Notes: generated from the letters alone by a model not told the origin. Counted from the first letter of the stretch, positions 44,789 to 56,072 are shown. The stretch: DNA of 64,000 nt from Bacterioplanes sp. (GCA_014859445.1 JACUUC010000005.1:62001-126000), one strand, 5' to 3'. Numbers and translations are program-made.

Positions 44789-45871
44789 ATGCTTCTTTGG
44801 TTAGGTAACTGGTTAGCTCAATACCACAGTGGTTTTGCGGTGGTGAATTATCTGACATTGCGTGCCATCTTGGCCGTGATTACAGCCTTGTTACTGTCTT
44901 TACTGTTTGGGCCGTGGTTGATTGCCAAGTTGCGGCAATATCAAATAGGTCAAGCCATTCGTGACGTTGGCCCGAAATCCCATTTGAGTAAAGCGGGCAC
45001 TCCGACCATGGGCGGCGTATTGATTTTACTGGCCATTGCCATCAGTACGTTGTTATGGGGGAATTTGGAAAATCGATACGTCTGGGTTGTGCTGTTGGTT
45101 ACCTTGCTGTTCGGTGCCATTGGTTGGGTGGATGATTATCGTAAGGTTGTGGAGAAAAATTCACGCGGATTGCCAGGGCGTTGGAAGTACTTCTGGCAAT
45201 CGGTGTTTGCCCTTGTTGCTGCCAGTTATCTGTTTTACAGCGCCCAGTTGCCAACAGAAACTCAATTGGTGGTGCCATTCTTTAAAGACGTGATGCCTCA
45301 ACTGGGTTTGTTGTTTGTGGTCTTGGCTTACTTTGTCATTGTCGGTGCCAGTAATGCCGTCAATTTAACCGATGGTTTGGATGGTTTGGCCATTATGCCG
45401 ACGGTCATGGTCGGAGCGGCTTTGGGTGTTTGTGCCTATTTGGCCGGTAACGTCAACTTCGCCAACTATTTGCACATTCCTTATATCCCGGGTGCCGGTG
45501 AATTGGTGGTCTTTTGTGCGGCATTGGTCGGGGCTGGTATTGGCTTTTTATGGTTTAACACCTATCCGGCTCAGGTTTTCATGGGTGATGTCGGTTCATT
45601 GGCATTAGGCGCTGCGTTGGGTGTGGTGGCGGTGATCACGCGACAAGAAATCGTGCTGTTTATCATGGGTGGCATTTTTGTGGCAGAAACCGTATCGGTT
45701 ATTTTGCAAGTCGGTTCGTTTAAGTTGACGGGTAAGCGTATTTTCCGCATGGCACCGTTACATCATCACTATGAATTGAAAGGTTGGCCAGAACCACGCG
45801 TCATTGTGCGTTTTTGGATCATCACCATTATTTTGGTCTTGGTCGGTTTGGCGACCTTGAAAATTCGTTAA
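44789..45871 (+). CDS. mraY: Phospho-MurNAc-pentapeptide translocase MraY
   Basis: MraY transfers phospho-MurNAc-pentapeptide to undecaprenyl phosphate, making lipid I at the inner membrane. It has 360 residues, as in E. coli, with about ten membrane helices, the [10 protein letters not shown] loop (about 67-76), the acidic WVDDYRK (about 113-119), [10 protein letters not shown], and the C-terminal [11 protein letters not shown] carrying the His cluster. I chose ATG 44789 (GGGGAA upstream). The frame extends back into murF. Confidence 0.98.
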   Translation: MLLWLGNWLAQYHSGFAVVNYLTLRAILAVITALLLSLLFGPWLIAKLRQYQIGQAIRDVGPKSHLSKAGTPTMGGVLILLAIAISTLLWGNLENRYVWVVLLVTLLFGAIGWVDDYRKVVEKNSRGLPGRWKYFWQSVFALVAASYLFYSAQLPTETQLVVPFFKDVMPQLGLLFVVLAYFVIVGASNAVNLTDGLDGLAIMPTVMVGAALGVCAYLAGNVNFANYLHIPYIPGAGELVVFCAALVGAGIGFLWFNTYPAQVFMGDVGSLALGAALGVVAVITRQEIVLFIMGGIFVAETVSVILQVGSFKLTGKRIFRMAPLHHHYELKGWPEPRVIVRFWIITIILVLVGLATLKIR

Positions 45872-45884
45872 TACGGCAGGTGTT

Positions 45885-47246
45885 ATGACACAAATACAGT
45901 ACGCCAATAATAAACGCTTGATTATCGGGTTGGGAATGACCGGGTTATCGGCTGCGCGATACTGTATCCAACAAGGTTGGCCGGTGGACTTGTGTGATAC
46001 CCGTGCACAACTGCCTCAAGCGGATGAGATTCGCCGCGAGTTTCCTCACAGTCGTTTAACGCTAGGACCGTTGCTGGCTGACGATTTGAGACACTATCAA
46101 CAGTTGATCGTCAGTCCTGGCGTGGCGTTGTCGGAGCCAGCCATTGTGCAGGCTATGGCGCACGGTGTTGACGTGGTGGGTGATGTTCAATTATTCGCGG
46201 ATGTGGTGACGGCACCGATCGTTGCGATTACGGGATCCAATGGCAAAAGTACGGTCACCACTCTTACCGCTGAGATATTGAAAAGTGCCGGTCTGAGAGT
46301 CGGTATGGGTGGCAATATCGGTATTCCTGTGTTGGATTTGTTGGCACAGGGAGAGATGGATGTGTACGTCTTGGAATTGTCCAGTTTTCAATTGGAAACC
46401 ACGCCTCGCTTGTCGGCTCATAGCGCCACCATATTAAACATCAGCGCTGATCACTTGGATCGTTATGCGGATATGACGGACTATGTCCATGCCAAGCAAA
46501 GGATTTTTCAGGATTGTCAGCGTGTGGTGCTGAATCGAGATGATCCCGTTAGCTGGCCTTTGGATCTCTCTATGTCCACTGTGGGTTTTACCACAGAGTC
46601 ATCTCAGCAAGACTTTGCACTTGTCCAAACGGACGGTGTAGATGCCGTGACCCGCGATGGGCATATCGTGTTGCGCAGCGACGAACTGCGTATGAAAGGG
46701 CGGCATAATCTGGCAAATGTGATGGCTGCATTGGCGTTGGCTCAGCCATGGTTAACGGATTGGAAGGCGGCGGTGCACACCGTTAAAGTATTTGCGGGGT
46801 TGCCGCATCGTTGCCAATGGGTGGCTAGCGTTCAGGGGGTTGATTGTTATAACGATTCGAAAGGCACGAACGTGGGTTCGACCATGGCCGCTATTGCGGG
46901 TTTACACCCCAGTACTCGAGGCCGTATGTGGTTATTCCTCGGTGGCGTGGCAAAAGGACAAGATTTTTCGCAGCTGGGGGAGTTATGCGAACAATTGGGT
47001 ATCCGTGTCTGTGTCTATGGGCAAGATCGTGCTGCGCTGACGGAGCAGCTGAGTCGTTCTGTGATTATGGCGGTGGTGAATACCCTGAGCGAGGCATTTG
47101 CTGTCGCAACCAACGCCGCTCGTGATGGCGATGTCTTGTTGTTCTCTCCGGCGTGTGCCAGTTTTGATCAATTCGATCATTACGAAGCGCGAGGTGAATA
47201 TTTTGTGTCATTGGTGACGGCTTGGCAGTCGGGGTGTCGCCCATGA
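45885..47246 (+). CDS. murD: UDP-MurNAc-L-Ala:D-Glu ligase MurD
   Basis: MurD adds D-glutamate, the second residue of the stem peptide. The 453-residue ligase has an N-terminal Rossmann domain (GLGMTGLSAARY), the ATP loop ITGSNGKSTVT (about 111-121), NISADHLDRY in the central domain, and YNDSKGTNVGS (about 322-332) in the C-terminal part. It lies 13 bases after mraY. Its stop overlaps the ftsW ATG. Confidence 0.97.
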   Translation: MTQIQYANNKRLIIGLGMTGLSAARYCIQQGWPVDLCDTRAQLPQADEIRREFPHSRLTLGPLLADDLRHYQQLIVSPGVALSEPAIVQAMAHGVDVVGDVQLFADVVTAPIVAITGSNGKSTVTTLTAEILKSAGLRVGMGGNIGIPVLDLLAQGEMDVYVLELSSFQLETTPRLSAHSATILNISADHLDRYADMTDYVHAKQRIFQDCQRVVLNRDDPVSWPLDLSMSTVGFTTESSQQDFALVQTDGVDAVTRDGHIVLRSDELRMKGRHNLANVMAALALAQPWLTDWKAAVHTVKVFAGLPHRCQWVASVQGVDCYNDSKGTNVGSTMAAIAGLHPSTRGRMWLFLGGVAKGQDFSQLGELCEQLGIRVCVYGQDRAALTEQLSRSVIMAVVNTLSEAFAVATNAARDGDVLLFSPACASFDQFDHYEARGEYFVSLVTAWQSGCRP

Positions 47247-48394
47247 TGCCAATGCTGGACTGGCGGTGGCCGCTACAACAACCGTTGTTTTTTCCCGTAA
47301 TAGCCATGCTATTGCTGGGTTGGTTGATGGTGTCATCGGCATCCATTGGGGTGGCGCAACTGCATACGGGTAACCCAGCGTATTACAGCATACGTCACGG
47401 TATTTACGTGCTGTTGAGTTTGATGGTTTTTATGGCGTTCACACAGATTCCGATGGCGTTGTGGCAGCGTTTTGATCGCTTGCTGTTGGGGCTTGGTTTC
47501 TTAGTGCTTATTCTGGTTTTGGTGCCGGGGATTGGTCATGAAGTCAATGGCAGTCGTCGCTGGTTGAATTTTGGTTTGTTTAATGTGCAAGCATCCGAAA
47601 TTGCTAAGTTAACAGCGGTTTTTTTCTTAGCGGGTTATCTGGTGCGTCGACAGCATCAAGTTCGTCAGAGTTGGAAGGGTTTTTTACTGCCGTTTTTGTT
47701 TTTGGGATTGATGGTGTTTTTGTTGTTAGCTGAACCCGATTTTGGTGCTGTGGTGGTGTTGATGGGCGCCTCCTTGGTCATGATGTTTTTAGGCGGTGTC
47801 AAAGCTGGGCAGTTTTTTCTTGCTTCGTTCGGTGCTTTATTAGCCGGTTTTTTTGCCATTCAAGCAGAAAACTATCGCGTAGAACGTTTGTTGGCATTTC
47901 GTGATCCTTGGGCGCCCGAGCATGTGTTTTCGTCGGGATACCAGCTCACGCAGTCGTTGATTGCGTTTGGTCGAGGTGATTGGTTTGGCGTGGGTTTGGG
48001 TGCCAGCGTGCAAAAACTGTTTTATTTACCTGAAGCCCATACCGATTTCGTTTTCGCGATCTGGGCGGAAGAAATGGGGTTGCTGGGCGCATTGTTGGCG
48101 CTGGCGTTGTTGGTGTTTGTTGTCGCTAAAATTGCCCAGGTCAGTTGGCGTGCGCAGCGTGTAGGTCAGCTCTATGGGGCGTATGTGGCCATTGGCATTG
48201 CGAGTTTACTCACCTTACAGATTGTCATTAACCTCGGTGTGAATGTGGGTCTATTACCAACCAAGGGTTTGACACTGCCTTTTTATAGTTATGGCGGCAG
48301 TAGTTTGCTGATTTGCAGCGCCATGATGGCCATTGTGATGCGTATTCATTACGAAGCACAGTCACTTGCCGTGAAGGAGCAAACGAATGAATAA
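47243..48394 (+). CDS. ftsW: Septal peptidoglycan polymerase FtsW
   Basis: FtsW is the SEDS-family glycosyltransferase that polymerises lipid II at the septum together with FtsI. The 383-residue protein has about ten membrane helices and the family landmarks GSRRWLNFGLFNVQASE (about 97-113), AEPDFGAVVV (about 155-164), HTDFVFA and GLTLPFYSYGGSS near the C-terminus. I chose ATG 47243 because it overlaps the murD stop (ATGATG) and GGGGTG lies upstream. Confidence 0.97.
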   Translation: MMPMLDWRWPLQQPLFFPVIAMLLLGWLMVSSASIGVAQLHTGNPAYYSIRHGIYVLLSLMVFMAFTQIPMALWQRFDRLLLGLGFLVLILVLVPGIGHEVNGSRRWLNFGLFNVQASEIAKLTAVFFLAGYLVRRQHQVRQSWKGFLLPFLFLGLMVFLLLAEPDFGAVVVLMGASLVMMFLGGVKAGQFFLASFGALLAGFFAIQAENYRVERLLAFRDPWAPEHVFSSGYQLTQSLIAFGRGDWFGVGLGASVQKLFYLPEAHTDFVFAIWAEEMGLLGALLALALLVFVVAKIAQVSWRAQRVGQLYGAYVAIGIASLLTLQIVINLGVNVGLLPTKGLTLPFYSYGGSSLLICSAMMAIVMRIHYEAQSLAVKEQTNE

Positions 48395-49460
48395 AACGTT
48401 GTTGGTGATGGCTGGTGGTACCGGTGGTCATGTATTTCCTGCTTTGGCCGTTGCTAAAGAAATGGCAACACGAGGCTATCAAATTCATTGGTTGGGTACG
48501 GCAGCGGGAATTGAAACGCAATTGGTTAATGATTACCCATTGCATACCATTGATATTGCAGGCTTGCGTGGCAAGCGTCGTCTCGATTTGTTGACGGCAC
48601 CTTATCGAATTGGTCGAGCGACGTTGCAGGCTAGGCACGTTATTCGTGAGATTCAGCCCGATTTGGTGTTTGGTTTGGGCGGCTACGCCACGGGGCCAGG
48701 GGGGGTTGCGGCGCGAATGGCCGGAGTCCCTCTTGTGATCCACGAGCAAAATGCGTATGCGGGTTTGACCAACCGTTGGCTGAGTCGTATTGCCACATTG
48801 AGTTTGCAGGCTTTTCCAAATGCGTTACCTCATGCCCTGACCACGGGCAATCCGGTACGTGCTGAGATTGTGCGACACGCTGAGGATCCTCTGGCGCCGA
48901 CGGTGGATGGCGAACGTCGTTTACGCGTGCTGGTGGTGGGCGGAAGCTTGGGCGCTGTGGCCTTAAACGAGCATGTTTTAGCCGCGATGCAGCAAATGTT
49001 GCCAGAGCAGCGTCCTGAACTCTGGCATCAAGTGGGTGCTCGTAATATCGACGGTATGCAAGCTGCGTATGCCAATGCACAGGTTGATGCCCGAGTTTGT
49101 GCGTTTATTGATGATATGAATGAAGCCTACCGCTGGGCGGATTTAGTGGTGTGTCGTGCAGGAGCGTTAACGGTCGCGGAGATTGCGGCGGCAGCAAAAG
49201 CAGCGATTTTCATACCTTATCCGCACGCGGTGGATGACCATCAAACGGCGAATGCACGTTATTTGGTGGATGCCAATGCGGCAACGTTAATTCCACAGGC
49301 ACAACTGCAAGCCGATGTGTTGGTGCAGTACTGGCGCCAATTTGATCAAGATCGTGCCTCTCTGTTACGGATGGCTAACGCGGCCCAGATGCAGGCAAAA
49401 GTATCGGCAACGACGGATGTTGCGAATTATTTGGAGAGTTGTTTACGTGAGTCAAAATAA
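48387..49460 (+). CDS. murG: Lipid II synthase MurG (GlcNAc transferase)
   Basis: MurG adds GlcNAc to lipid I on the cytoplasmic face of the membrane, making lipid II for FtsW. The 357-residue GT-B protein has the N-terminal [14 protein letters not shown] (about 11-24), a second glycine-rich loop [11 protein letters not shown] (about 189-199), HEQNAY, and the C-terminal [12 protein letters not shown] nucleotide-sugar site. It overlaps ftsW by eight bases and has AAGGAG upstream inside that gene. Confidence 0.97.
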   Translation: MNKTLLVMAGGTGGHVFPALAVAKEMATRGYQIHWLGTAAGIETQLVNDYPLHTIDIAGLRGKRRLDLLTAPYRIGRATLQARHVIREIQPDLVFGLGGYATGPGGVAARMAGVPLVIHEQNAYAGLTNRWLSRIATLSLQAFPNALPHALTTGNPVRAEIVRHAEDPLAPTVDGERRLRVLVVGGSLGAVALNEHVLAAMQQMLPEQRPELWHQVGARNIDGMQAAYANAQVDARVCAFIDDMNEAYRWADLVVCRAGALTVAEIAAAAKAAIFIPYPHAVDDHQTANARYLVDANAATLIPQAQLQADVLVQYWRQFDQDRASLLRMANAAQMQAKVSATTDVANYLESCLRESK

Positions 49461-50901
49461 TAGCAATGGGCTACCTTATCTCATTCCTGAAATGCGACGT
49501 GTGCGCCGTATTCACTTCGTTGGGATTGGCGGGGTTGGCATGTGCGGTATCGCCGAAGTGCTGTTGAATCAGGGCTACGAAATCAGTGGTTCAGACTTGC
49601 GTGTGAGCGTGGCAACGGATCGTTTGCAGCAATTGGGAGCCCAGATATGCATTGGTCATACGGCCGATAATCTTCACAATGTGGATGTGCTGGTGGTGTC
49701 TACCGCGATTGATGCCAGTAATCCGGAAATTCATCACGCCATCGAGCATCGCATTCCGATTGTACGACGCGCAGAGATGTTGGCCGAACTGATGCGGTTT
49801 CGTCATGGTATCGCCGTCGCAGGAACACACGGTAAAACCACTACCACCAGTTTGGTGACGTCCATTTTGGCTGAAGCGGAATTGGATCCCACGTTTGTGA
49901 TTGGTGGCAAGTTAAATAGTGCTGGCGCAAATGCGCGGCTTGGGGCCAGTCGCTACTTGGTGGCCGAAGCCGACGAAAGTGATGCCAGTTTTCTGCACTT
50001 GCAGCCGATGGTGTCGATCATCACCAACATTGATGCGGATCACATGTCCACTTACGGTGGTGATTTTGAAAAGTTAAAACACACGTTCATTGAGTTTGTG
50101 CATAACTTGCCATTTTATGGGTTAGCGGTGTTGTGTGTGGATGACGAACACGTCCGCGCCATTGTGCCGTCTTTGTCGCGCCAATACGTGACTTATGGGT
50201 TTAACGATGACGCCGATTATCAAGCTCAACACGTTGAGCAACAGGGCTTATTCACGCAATTTACGGTTCGTCGTCCACACGATAAACCCTCGTTAACCAT
50301 TCGTATGCGCATGCCGGGTCGGCATAATGTACTCAATGCCCTTGCGGCCATTGCGGTTGCTGACGATGAAGGCGTGAGCGATGTTGCTATCCAGCGTGCG
50401 TTAGAGAAGTTTGCCGGAGTGGGTCGTCGCTTTCAGGTTTGTGGTGAATTTCCTGTGGCCGATGGCGATGTGATGTTGGTGGATGATTATGGTCATCACC
50501 CACGTGAGTTAGAAGTTACCTTGGAGGCCATCCGTCAGGGTTTCCCTGAGCGTCGTTTAGTGATGGTGTTTCAGCCTCATCGTTACACGCGGACTCGTGA
50601 TTTGTATGAAGATTTTGTTCGGGTGCTGGCCTCGGCCGATGCCTTGATTTTGATGGATGTGTATCCGGCTGGTGAAAAGCCCATTGCTGGGGCGGATGGG
50701 CGTTCATTGTGTGGCAGTATTCGTCAGCGAGGCGGTGTAGACCCGATCTTTTTAGCAAGAGATGAATCGTTGAAGCAGCCCTTATTATCGTTGCTGCGTC
50801 CAGGTGATTTGCTTTTAACGCAAGGTGCGGGAGATATTGGCGCGCTGGCCGTGCAATTGACGGAGCAGCTTCCGGTTTGGTTGGCGGAGGGACGCGCATG
50901 A
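49447..50901 (+). CDS. murC: UDP-MurNAc:L-alanine ligase MurC
   Basis: MurC adds the first amino acid, L-Ala, to UDP-MurNAc. The 484-residue ligase has [16 protein letters not shown] (about 24-39), the ATP loop [11 protein letters not shown] (about 124-134), [17 protein letters not shown], and DDYGHHPRE (about 346-354) near the C-terminal domain. I chose the GTG at 49447: GGAGAG lies about nine bases upstream and the length matches the family; the frame opens much earlier, inside murG. It overlaps murG by 14 bases and ddlB by four. Confidence 0.96.
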   Translation: MSQNNSNGLPYLIPEMRRVRRIHFVGIGGVGMCGIAEVLLNQGYEISGSDLRVSVATDRLQQLGAQICIGHTADNLHNVDVLVVSTAIDASNPEIHHAIEHRIPIVRRAEMLAELMRFRHGIAVAGTHGKTTTTSLVTSILAEAELDPTFVIGGKLNSAGANARLGASRYLVAEADESDASFLHLQPMVSIITNIDADHMSTYGGDFEKLKHTFIEFVHNLPFYGLAVLCVDDEHVRAIVPSLSRQYVTYGFNDDADYQAQHVEQQGLFTQFTVRRPHDKPSLTIRMRMPGRHNVLNALAAIAVADDEGVSDVAIQRALEKFAGVGRRFQVCGEFPVADGDVMLVDDYGHHPRELEVTLEAIRQGFPERRLVMVFQPHRYTRTRDLYEDFVRVLASADALILMDVYPAGEKPIAGADGRSLCGSIRQRGGVDPIFLARDESLKQPLLSLLRPGDLLLTQGAGDIGALAVQLTEQLPVWLAEGRA

Positions 50902-51818
50902 GTGCATTGGGCAAGGTAGCGGTATTGATGGGGGGCACATCGGCTGAGCGAGCGGTGTCATTGCGCAGCGGAGCTGCGGTTTTAGCGGCGTTGCTGGCGG
51001 AAGGTGTTGACGCCTTTGCCATTGATATTCAAGGTCACGCTATCCATCAATTATTGGATGTGGAGTTTGACGTGGCATTCATTGCGCTCCATGGGCGTGG
51101 CGGTGAAGATGGCACCATTCAAGGTGTGCTGGAATGGCTGGATAAGCCCTACACAGGTAGTGGTGTTATGGCGTCGGCAATTGCCATGGATAAATGGCGT
51201 ACGAAACTTATTTGGCAGGCCTCTGGGTTGCCTACACCGCCTGCGTATTTGTTACACGCTGCCACGGAATGGGAGCAAACCATTCGAGATCTCGGTTTTA
51301 ACGCCATCGTTAAACCCGCCCGGGAAGGGTCCAGTATTGGCATGCGTCGAGTTGGTGATGCGGCTGAATTGCACAGTAGTTTTGAGCATGCGGTGCAATA
51401 CGATGCGCTCGTGTTGGCTGAGCGCTGGGTGCAAGGACGAGAGTTCACGGTTGCCATTTTAGATGGACAAGCACTGCCTGCCATTCAGTTAAAAACCACG
51501 CACGCGTTTTACGATTACGATGCCAAATATCAGGCAAATGATACGCAATACTTATTGCCCTGTGGGCTGGGCTTAGAGGAAGAACGACAGCTGCAGAAAA
51601 TGGCGTTAATGGCGTTTCAGGTGCTGGGCTGTCAAGGCTGGGGGCGCATTGACGTGATGCAAGATGAGCAGGGAGCGTTTTGGTTGCTAGAGGCGAACAC
51701 CAGTCCTGGTATGACAGATCATAGTTTAGTGCCGATGGCGGCAGCGGCGGCAGGGTTGAGTTTTGGCCAATTAGTCACGCGTTTATTGCATACGGCTAAG
51801 GAGCGCGTGGGTGGTTAA
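50898..51818 (+). CDS. ddlB: D-alanine--D-alanine ligase
   Basis: DdlB makes the dipeptide used by MurF and is the target of cycloserine. The 306-residue ATP-grasp protein has [14 protein letters not shown] (about 12-25), [14 protein letters not shown] (about 61-74), [11 protein letters not shown] (about 142-152) and the C-terminal [13 protein letters not shown] chose ATG 50898, which overlaps the murC stop (ATGA) and has GGAGG upstream. It overlaps ftsQ by eight bases. Confidence 0.97.
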   Translation: MSALGKVAVLMGGTSAERAVSLRSGAAVLAALLAEGVDAFAIDIQGHAIHQLLDVEFDVAFIALHGRGGEDGTIQGVLEWLDKPYTGSGVMASAIAMDKWRTKLIWQASGLPTPPAYLLHAATEWEQTIRDLGFNAIVKPAREGSSIGMRRVGDAAELHSSFEHAVQYDALVLAERWVQGREFTVAILDGQALPAIQLKTTHAFYDYDAKYQANDTQYLLPCGLGLEEERQLQKMALMAFQVLGCQGWGRIDVMQDEQGAFWLLEANTSPGMTDHSLVPMAAAAAGLSFGQLVTRLLHTAKERVGG

Positions 51819-52587
51819 GGCGGCCAGTAAAAAAGCGCCGACACGGGGAGCGACGCCGCTGCCGCAAAAGTCATCACGTCAGTGGCAATTACGGTTGCCG
51901 AAAATGGCTTGGCAGTGGTTGGTATACCCGATCGTTGTCTTGCTGTTATTGGTGGCAGGGCAGGCGAGTTACAAGCGCTGGCCAATCCAAGAAGTAGAGA
52001 TTCAGGGGCGTTTGCTGATTTGGCAGCCAGAGCAAATTGCCGAACCGCTCATTTGGGTGAAAGAAGAGCATTTTTTCACGGTAGATTTAGCGCGTATTCA
52101 GCAGCAAGTCAGTGACATGCCACTGATTGCGCATGTTCAGGTGCGCAAGCGTTGGCCGGGGCGTATTGAGTTGCGGGTGTTTGAAGATGTGCCGATGGCG
52201 CGGTGGGGGGATAATGCATTAGTCACTGTGAGTGAAAACATCAGTGCAATACCCGTCGGTTATGATGCCAGTTCGCTGGCGGTTATTGATGCCAATGAAG
52301 ATCACCTTGAGCTGGCACTGCGCAGCTTTCGGCATATTCAGCAGACGTTAGTTCATCCTGATGTGACGGTGCAGGTAGTCAGTTTGCAGGTAGGGGATAC
52401 GGGTTCTATACGAGTGCATTTGGACAACGATTGGCAGGTTGAATTTGGTCGCCAGTACTTTGAAGAGCGTGTGCGGCGATTGGATTTTTTGTTACAGCGA
52501 TTGCCACAGGACGATGTGGCAACCATTGATTTACGTTATGGCAAGGGTGCGGCGGTTGCGTGGCACCCCTCTAGGGAGAACGGATAA
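51811..52587 (+). CDS. ftsQ: Cell division protein FtsQ
   Basis: FtsQ is a bitopic inner-membrane protein that bridges early and late divisome components. The 258-residue protein has a basic cytoplasmic N-terminus (about 1-35), one membrane helix (about 36-55), a POTRA domain with IQEVEIQGRL and VQVRKRWPGRIELRVFE (about 110-126), and a C-terminal beta domain with WQVEFGRQYFEERVRRL. The GTG start at 51811 overlaps the ddlB stop, with AAGGAG about eight bases upstream. The stop shares a base with the ftsA ATG. Confidence 0.95.
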   Translation: MVKAASKKAPTRGATPLPQKSSRQWQLRLPKMAWQWLVYPIVVLLLLVAGQASYKRWPIQEVEIQGRLLIWQPEQIAEPLIWVKEEHFFTVDLARIQQQVSDMPLIAHVQVRKRWPGRIELRVFEDVPMARWGDNALVTVSENISAIPVGYDASSLAVIDANEDHLELALRSFRHIQQTLVHPDVTVQVVSLQVGDTGSIRVHLDNDWQVEFGRQYFEERVRRLDFLLQRLPQDDVATIDLRYGKGAAVAWHPSRENG

Positions 52588-53822
52588 TGAATCCAGTATC
52601 ACACGGTAATATGATTGTTGGCCTCGATATTGGTACTTCCAAAATTGTTGCTATTGTCGGTGAAGTGGCGGCGAACGGTAATATTGAAATTGTTGGTCTC
52701 GGCAGTAGCCCAAGTCGTGGTATGAAGAAAGGCGTCGTGGTCAACATTGATTCCACGGTACAGTCGATCAAACGCGCCATTGAAGAAGCCGAATTAATGG
52801 CCGGCGTTCGCATCCATTCTGTGTATGCGGGCATTGCCGGAAGTCATATTCAGTCATTGAATTCGAATGGTGTGGTCGCTGTTCGCGATCGTGAAGTGAC
52901 GAGCGCGGATATTGATCGCGTGATTGAAGCGGCACAAGCCGTTGCTATTCCTCAGGATCAGCGCATTATCCACGTTCTTCCGCAAGAATACGTGGTGGAT
53001 AATCAAGAAGGCATTAAAGAACCGATTGGTATGTCAGGCGTACGTCTAGAAGCCAAAGTTCATCTAGTAACGGGTTCTATGAATGCGGCACAAAATATCG
53101 AACGGTGTATTCAAAAGTGTGATTTGGTGGCGGATGCGATTATATTAGAGCAGCTCGCCTCTAGTTTGGCCGTACTTACGGATGACGAACGGGAATTGGG
53201 TGTGTGTGTTGTGGATATTGGTGGTGGTACGACCGATATCGCTATTTTTACCGAAGGGGCAATACGACATACTGCGGTAATCCCTATTGCTGGTGATCAA
53301 GTTACCAATGATATTGCCATGGCCGTCAGAACACCGACTCAGCATGCAGAAAAAATTAAAATTAAATATGCTTGCGCATTAACTCAGCTGGCGAAAGCCG
53401 ATGACATGATTAAAGTCCCCGATGTGGGAGATCGACCAGCGCGAGATTTATCGCGACAAGCATTGGCCGAAGTGGTTGAGCCACGTTATGACGAGTTATT
53501 TACCCTAATTCAAGCGGAATTACGGCGCAGCGGCTATGAAGACTTGGTGGCTGCCGGCATTGTTTTAACCGGTGGAACGGCAAAAATGGAGGGTGTGGTT
53601 GAATTGGCGGAAGAAATTTTTCATATGCCAGTGCGTTTAGCAAAACCGCAAGGTGTTTCAGGGTTAACGGATGTTATTCAAAATCCTATTTATTCGACCG
53701 CTGTTGGCTTATTAATCTATGCAGCAAAACAGCATGGATTGCAAATAGCGAAAAGTCAGCCGGAAAGTCCTAAAAAATCAGCACTTTCCGGTATAAAACA
53801 ATGGATAAAAGATAACTTTTAA
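52587..53822 (+). CDS. ftsA: Cell division protein FtsA
   Basis: FtsA is the actin-like membrane tether of the FtsZ ring. The 411-residue protein has the phosphate loop VGLDIGTSKIVAIVGE (about 11-26), CVVDIGGGTTDIAIF (about 208-222), VLTGGTAKMEG near 333, and a C-terminal amphipathic helix (GIKQWIKDNF) for membrane binding. Length is as in E. coli. The start is coupled to the ftsQ stop (TAATG). The 3' half looks more AT-rich than its neighbours by eye. Confidence 0.98.
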   Translation: MNPVSHGNMIVGLDIGTSKIVAIVGEVAANGNIEIVGLGSSPSRGMKKGVVVNIDSTVQSIKRAIEEAELMAGVRIHSVYAGIAGSHIQSLNSNGVVAVRDREVTSADIDRVIEAAQAVAIPQDQRIIHVLPQEYVVDNQEGIKEPIGMSGVRLEAKVHLVTGSMNAAQNIERCIQKCDLVADAIILEQLASSLAVLTDDERELGVCVVDIGGGTTDIAIFTEGAIRHTAVIPIAGDQVTNDIAMAVRTPTQHAEKIKIKYACALTQLAKADDMIKVPDVGDRPARDLSRQALAEVVEPRYDELFTLIQAELRRSGYEDLVAAGIVLTGGTAKMEGVVELAEEIFHMPVRLAKPQGVSGLTDVIQNPIYSTAVGLLIYAAKQHGLQIAKSQPESPKKSALSGIKQWIKDNF

Positions 53823-53861
53823 GATTAAATATTAGACGCTCGCGGCGAAGGAGATAAAGCG

Positions 53862-55040
53862 ATGTCTCACAATAGAGATGGTGATATGTTCGAATTGGCG
53901 GACGATCTGCAACAATCAGCAATAATAAAGGTCATCGGTGTTGGTGGTGGCGGTGGTAATGCCGTACAACACATGGTGGAAAATCATATCGAAGGTGTTG
54001 ATTTCATCTGCGCGAATACCGATGCGCAGGCGTTACGCAACATTCACTCGCGTTCCATTATCCAATTAGGCAATGGTTTAACGAAAGGATTGGGTGCTGG
54101 TGCCAATCCAGAAGTGGGACGTCAAGCCGCAATGGAAGATCGTGAGCGTATCGCGGAAGCCTTAGCCGGTGCTGATATGGTGTTTGTTACCGCAGGCATG
54201 GGTGGTGGTACCGGTACGGGTGGTGCGCCTGTCGTTGCCGAAATTGCTAAAGAATTGGGTATCCTAACGGTTGCCGTTGTTACCAAGCCTTTTCCCTTTG
54301 AAGGCAAAAAACGCATGCAAGCGGCTGAGCATGGATTGAATCAGCTCCGTGAATGTGTCGACTCATTAATTACCATCCCAAATGAGAAATTGTTGTCTGT
54401 GTTGGGTAAGGGTACAACCCTGCTCGATGCCTTTAAAGAAGCGAACAATGTACTGCAAGGTGCCGTACAAGGGATCGCTGATCTGATTACTCGCCCAGGC
54501 ATGATCAACGTCGACTTTGCGGATGTGCGCACTGTGATGTCCGAAATGGGACAGGCGATGATGGGTACGGGTGTTGCTTCTGGCGAAAACCGTGCGCGTG
54601 AAGCCGCTGAACGAGCCATTGGTAGCCCGTTGCTAGAAGACATTGATTTGCGCGGTGCTCGCGGTATTTTGGTCAACGTCACCGCTGGCTATGACTTATC
54701 GTTGGGTGAATATTCCGAAGTGGGTGAAATCGTTGCAGAGTATTACTCTGAAAACGCCACCGTTGTGATGGGTACGGTTATTGATCCGGATATGCAGGAT
54801 GAATTGCGCGTAACAGTCGTCGCAACGGGTTTAGGCGAAGCCGTCGTTGCGGAACTACCACGTACTGAAGTGGTCGTAGACAACACCCGTAACCCAGAAC
54901 CAGTGAAAGAACCGAAACGAGCTGAGCGCATGTCGACCAGTCATGGTTCGGGTAATGCGGTGCGCCAAGCCGAAATTACGTCTAAGCCTGATATGGATTA
55001 CTTGGATATTCCAGCATTTTTACGTCGCCAAGCTGATTAA
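53862..55040 (+). CDS. ftsZ: Cell division GTPase FtsZ
   Basis: FtsZ is the tubulin-like GTPase that forms the division ring. The 392-residue protein has VIGVGGGGGNAVQHM (about 25-39), the tubulin signature GGGTGTGGAPVVAE (about 111-124), the NVDFADVRTVM T7 loop, a variable linker (about 325-375), and the conserved C-terminal peptide DYLDIPAFLRRQ (about 379-390), which FtsA and ZipA bind. A strong GAAGGAG site precedes the ATG, consistent with higher expression than ftsA. Confidence 0.98.
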   Translation: MSHNRDGDMFELADDLQQSAIIKVIGVGGGGGNAVQHMVENHIEGVDFICANTDAQALRNIHSRSIIQLGNGLTKGLGAGANPEVGRQAAMEDRERIAEALAGADMVFVTAGMGGGTGTGGAPVVAEIAKELGILTVAVVTKPFPFEGKKRMQAAEHGLNQLRECVDSLITIPNEKLLSVLGKGTTLLDAFKEANNVLQGAVQGIADLITRPGMINVDFADVRTVMSEMGQAMMGTGVASGENRAREAAERAIGSPLLEDIDLRGARGILVNVTAGYDLSLGEYSEVGEIVAEYYSENATVVMGTVIDPDMQDELRVTVVATGLGEAVVAELPRTEVVVDNTRNPEPVKEPKRAERMSTSHGSGNAVRQAEITSKPDMDYLDIPAFLRRQAD

Positions 55041-55070
55041 AAAGTGACCACTGGCGTCTTTGTAAAAAGT

Positions 55071-55079
55071 TGCTATAAT
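55071..55079 (+). promoter_or_regulatory. Extended -10 promoter of lpxC
   Basis: TGC-TATAAT (55071-55079), an extended -10 element with a consensus hexamer, about 50 bases before lpxC. No good -35 is visible, which is common for extended -10 promoters. lpxC can thus be expressed separately from ftsZ. Confidence 0.65.
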
Positions 55080-55129
55080 GCTCGGCTAGTTATTTTGTTT
55101 AAAAAACATCCAAAGATGGGAATGTCTGC

Positions 55130-56038
55130 ATGATTCGTCAACGTACGCTTAAAAATACTATTCGCGCCACCGGTGTCGGCTTGCATTCAGGTGAGAAAGT
55201 ATTTCTCACTCTCAAGCCTGCTCCGATTAATAGCGGTATTGTATTTCGACGTGTTGATTTGGATCCGGTTGTGGATATTCCAGCCAATGCACTGAATGTT
55301 GGCGAAACCACGTTATCAACCACCTTGGTCAAAGATCACGCTCGTGTTGATACCGTTGAGCATCTGCTCTCTGCGATGGCGGGATTGGGTATCGACAACG
55401 CCATTGTTGAGCTCAGCGCGCAAGAAGTGCCGATTATGGACGGTAGTTCAGGGCCGTTTGTCTTTTTATTGCAGTCTGCCGGTATTGCTGAACAAGAAGC
55501 CGCCAAGCGTTTTATCCGTATTAAGCGCAAAATTGAAGTGACGGATGGCGATAAAGTCGCCTCTTTTCTTCCTTACGACGGCTTCAAAGTGAGCTTTGAA
55601 ATTGACTTTGATCATCCGGTTTTCAAGCAAAGTGTGCAACGTGCCAGTCTGGATTTTTCTTCGACGTCGTATGTCAAAGAAGTCAGTCGGGCTCGTACCT
55701 TTGGTTTCACCAAAGATTTAGAGTACATGCGTTCTAAGAACTTGGCTCTGGGTGGCAGTGTAAAAAATGCCATCGTGGTTGATGAGTATCGCGTTCTGAA
55801 TGAAGACGGCTTACGCTACGATGATGAGTTTGTGAAACACAAAATTCTGGATGCGGTTGGTGATCTTTATTTGCTAGGTCACAGCCTGATTGGTGAATTT
55901 GTGGGTTACAAGTCGGGTCATGGTTTAAATAACTTGTTATTGCGAGAGTTGTTAAGTCAGCAAGATGCATGGGAATTTGTGGAATTCCAAGAAGAAAGCG
56001 CGCCCATCACTTACATGCGTCCAGCGACGGCTGGATAA
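55130..56038 (+). CDS. lpxC: UDP-3-O-acyl-GlcNAc deacetylase LpxC
   Basis: LpxC catalyses the committed step of lipid A synthesis and is controlled by FtsH proteolysis in E. coli; ftsH is in this window. The 302-residue zinc enzyme has TGVGLHSG (about 14-21), the zinc ligands His78 in [12 protein letters not shown], and His237 and Asp241 in [16 protein letters not shown]. The C-terminal tail is about as long as in E. coli. It ends the dcw block and is followed by a terminator. Confidence 0.98.
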   Translation: MIRQRTLKNTIRATGVGLHSGEKVFLTLKPAPINSGIVFRRVDLDPVVDIPANALNVGETTLSTTLVKDHARVDTVEHLLSAMAGLGIDNAIVELSAQEVPIMDGSSGPFVFLLQSAGIAEQEAAKRFIRIKRKIEVTDGDKVASFLPYDGFKVSFEIDFDHPVFKQSVQRASLDFSSTSYVKEVSRARTFGFTKDLEYMRSKNLALGGSVKNAIVVDEYRVLNEDGLRYDDEFVKHKILDAVGDLYLLGHSLIGEFVGYKSGHGLNNLLLRELLSQQDAWEFVEFQEESAPITYMRPATAG

Positions 56039-56072
56039 CGTAATGAAACACGATTATATTTGTTAAAATTCC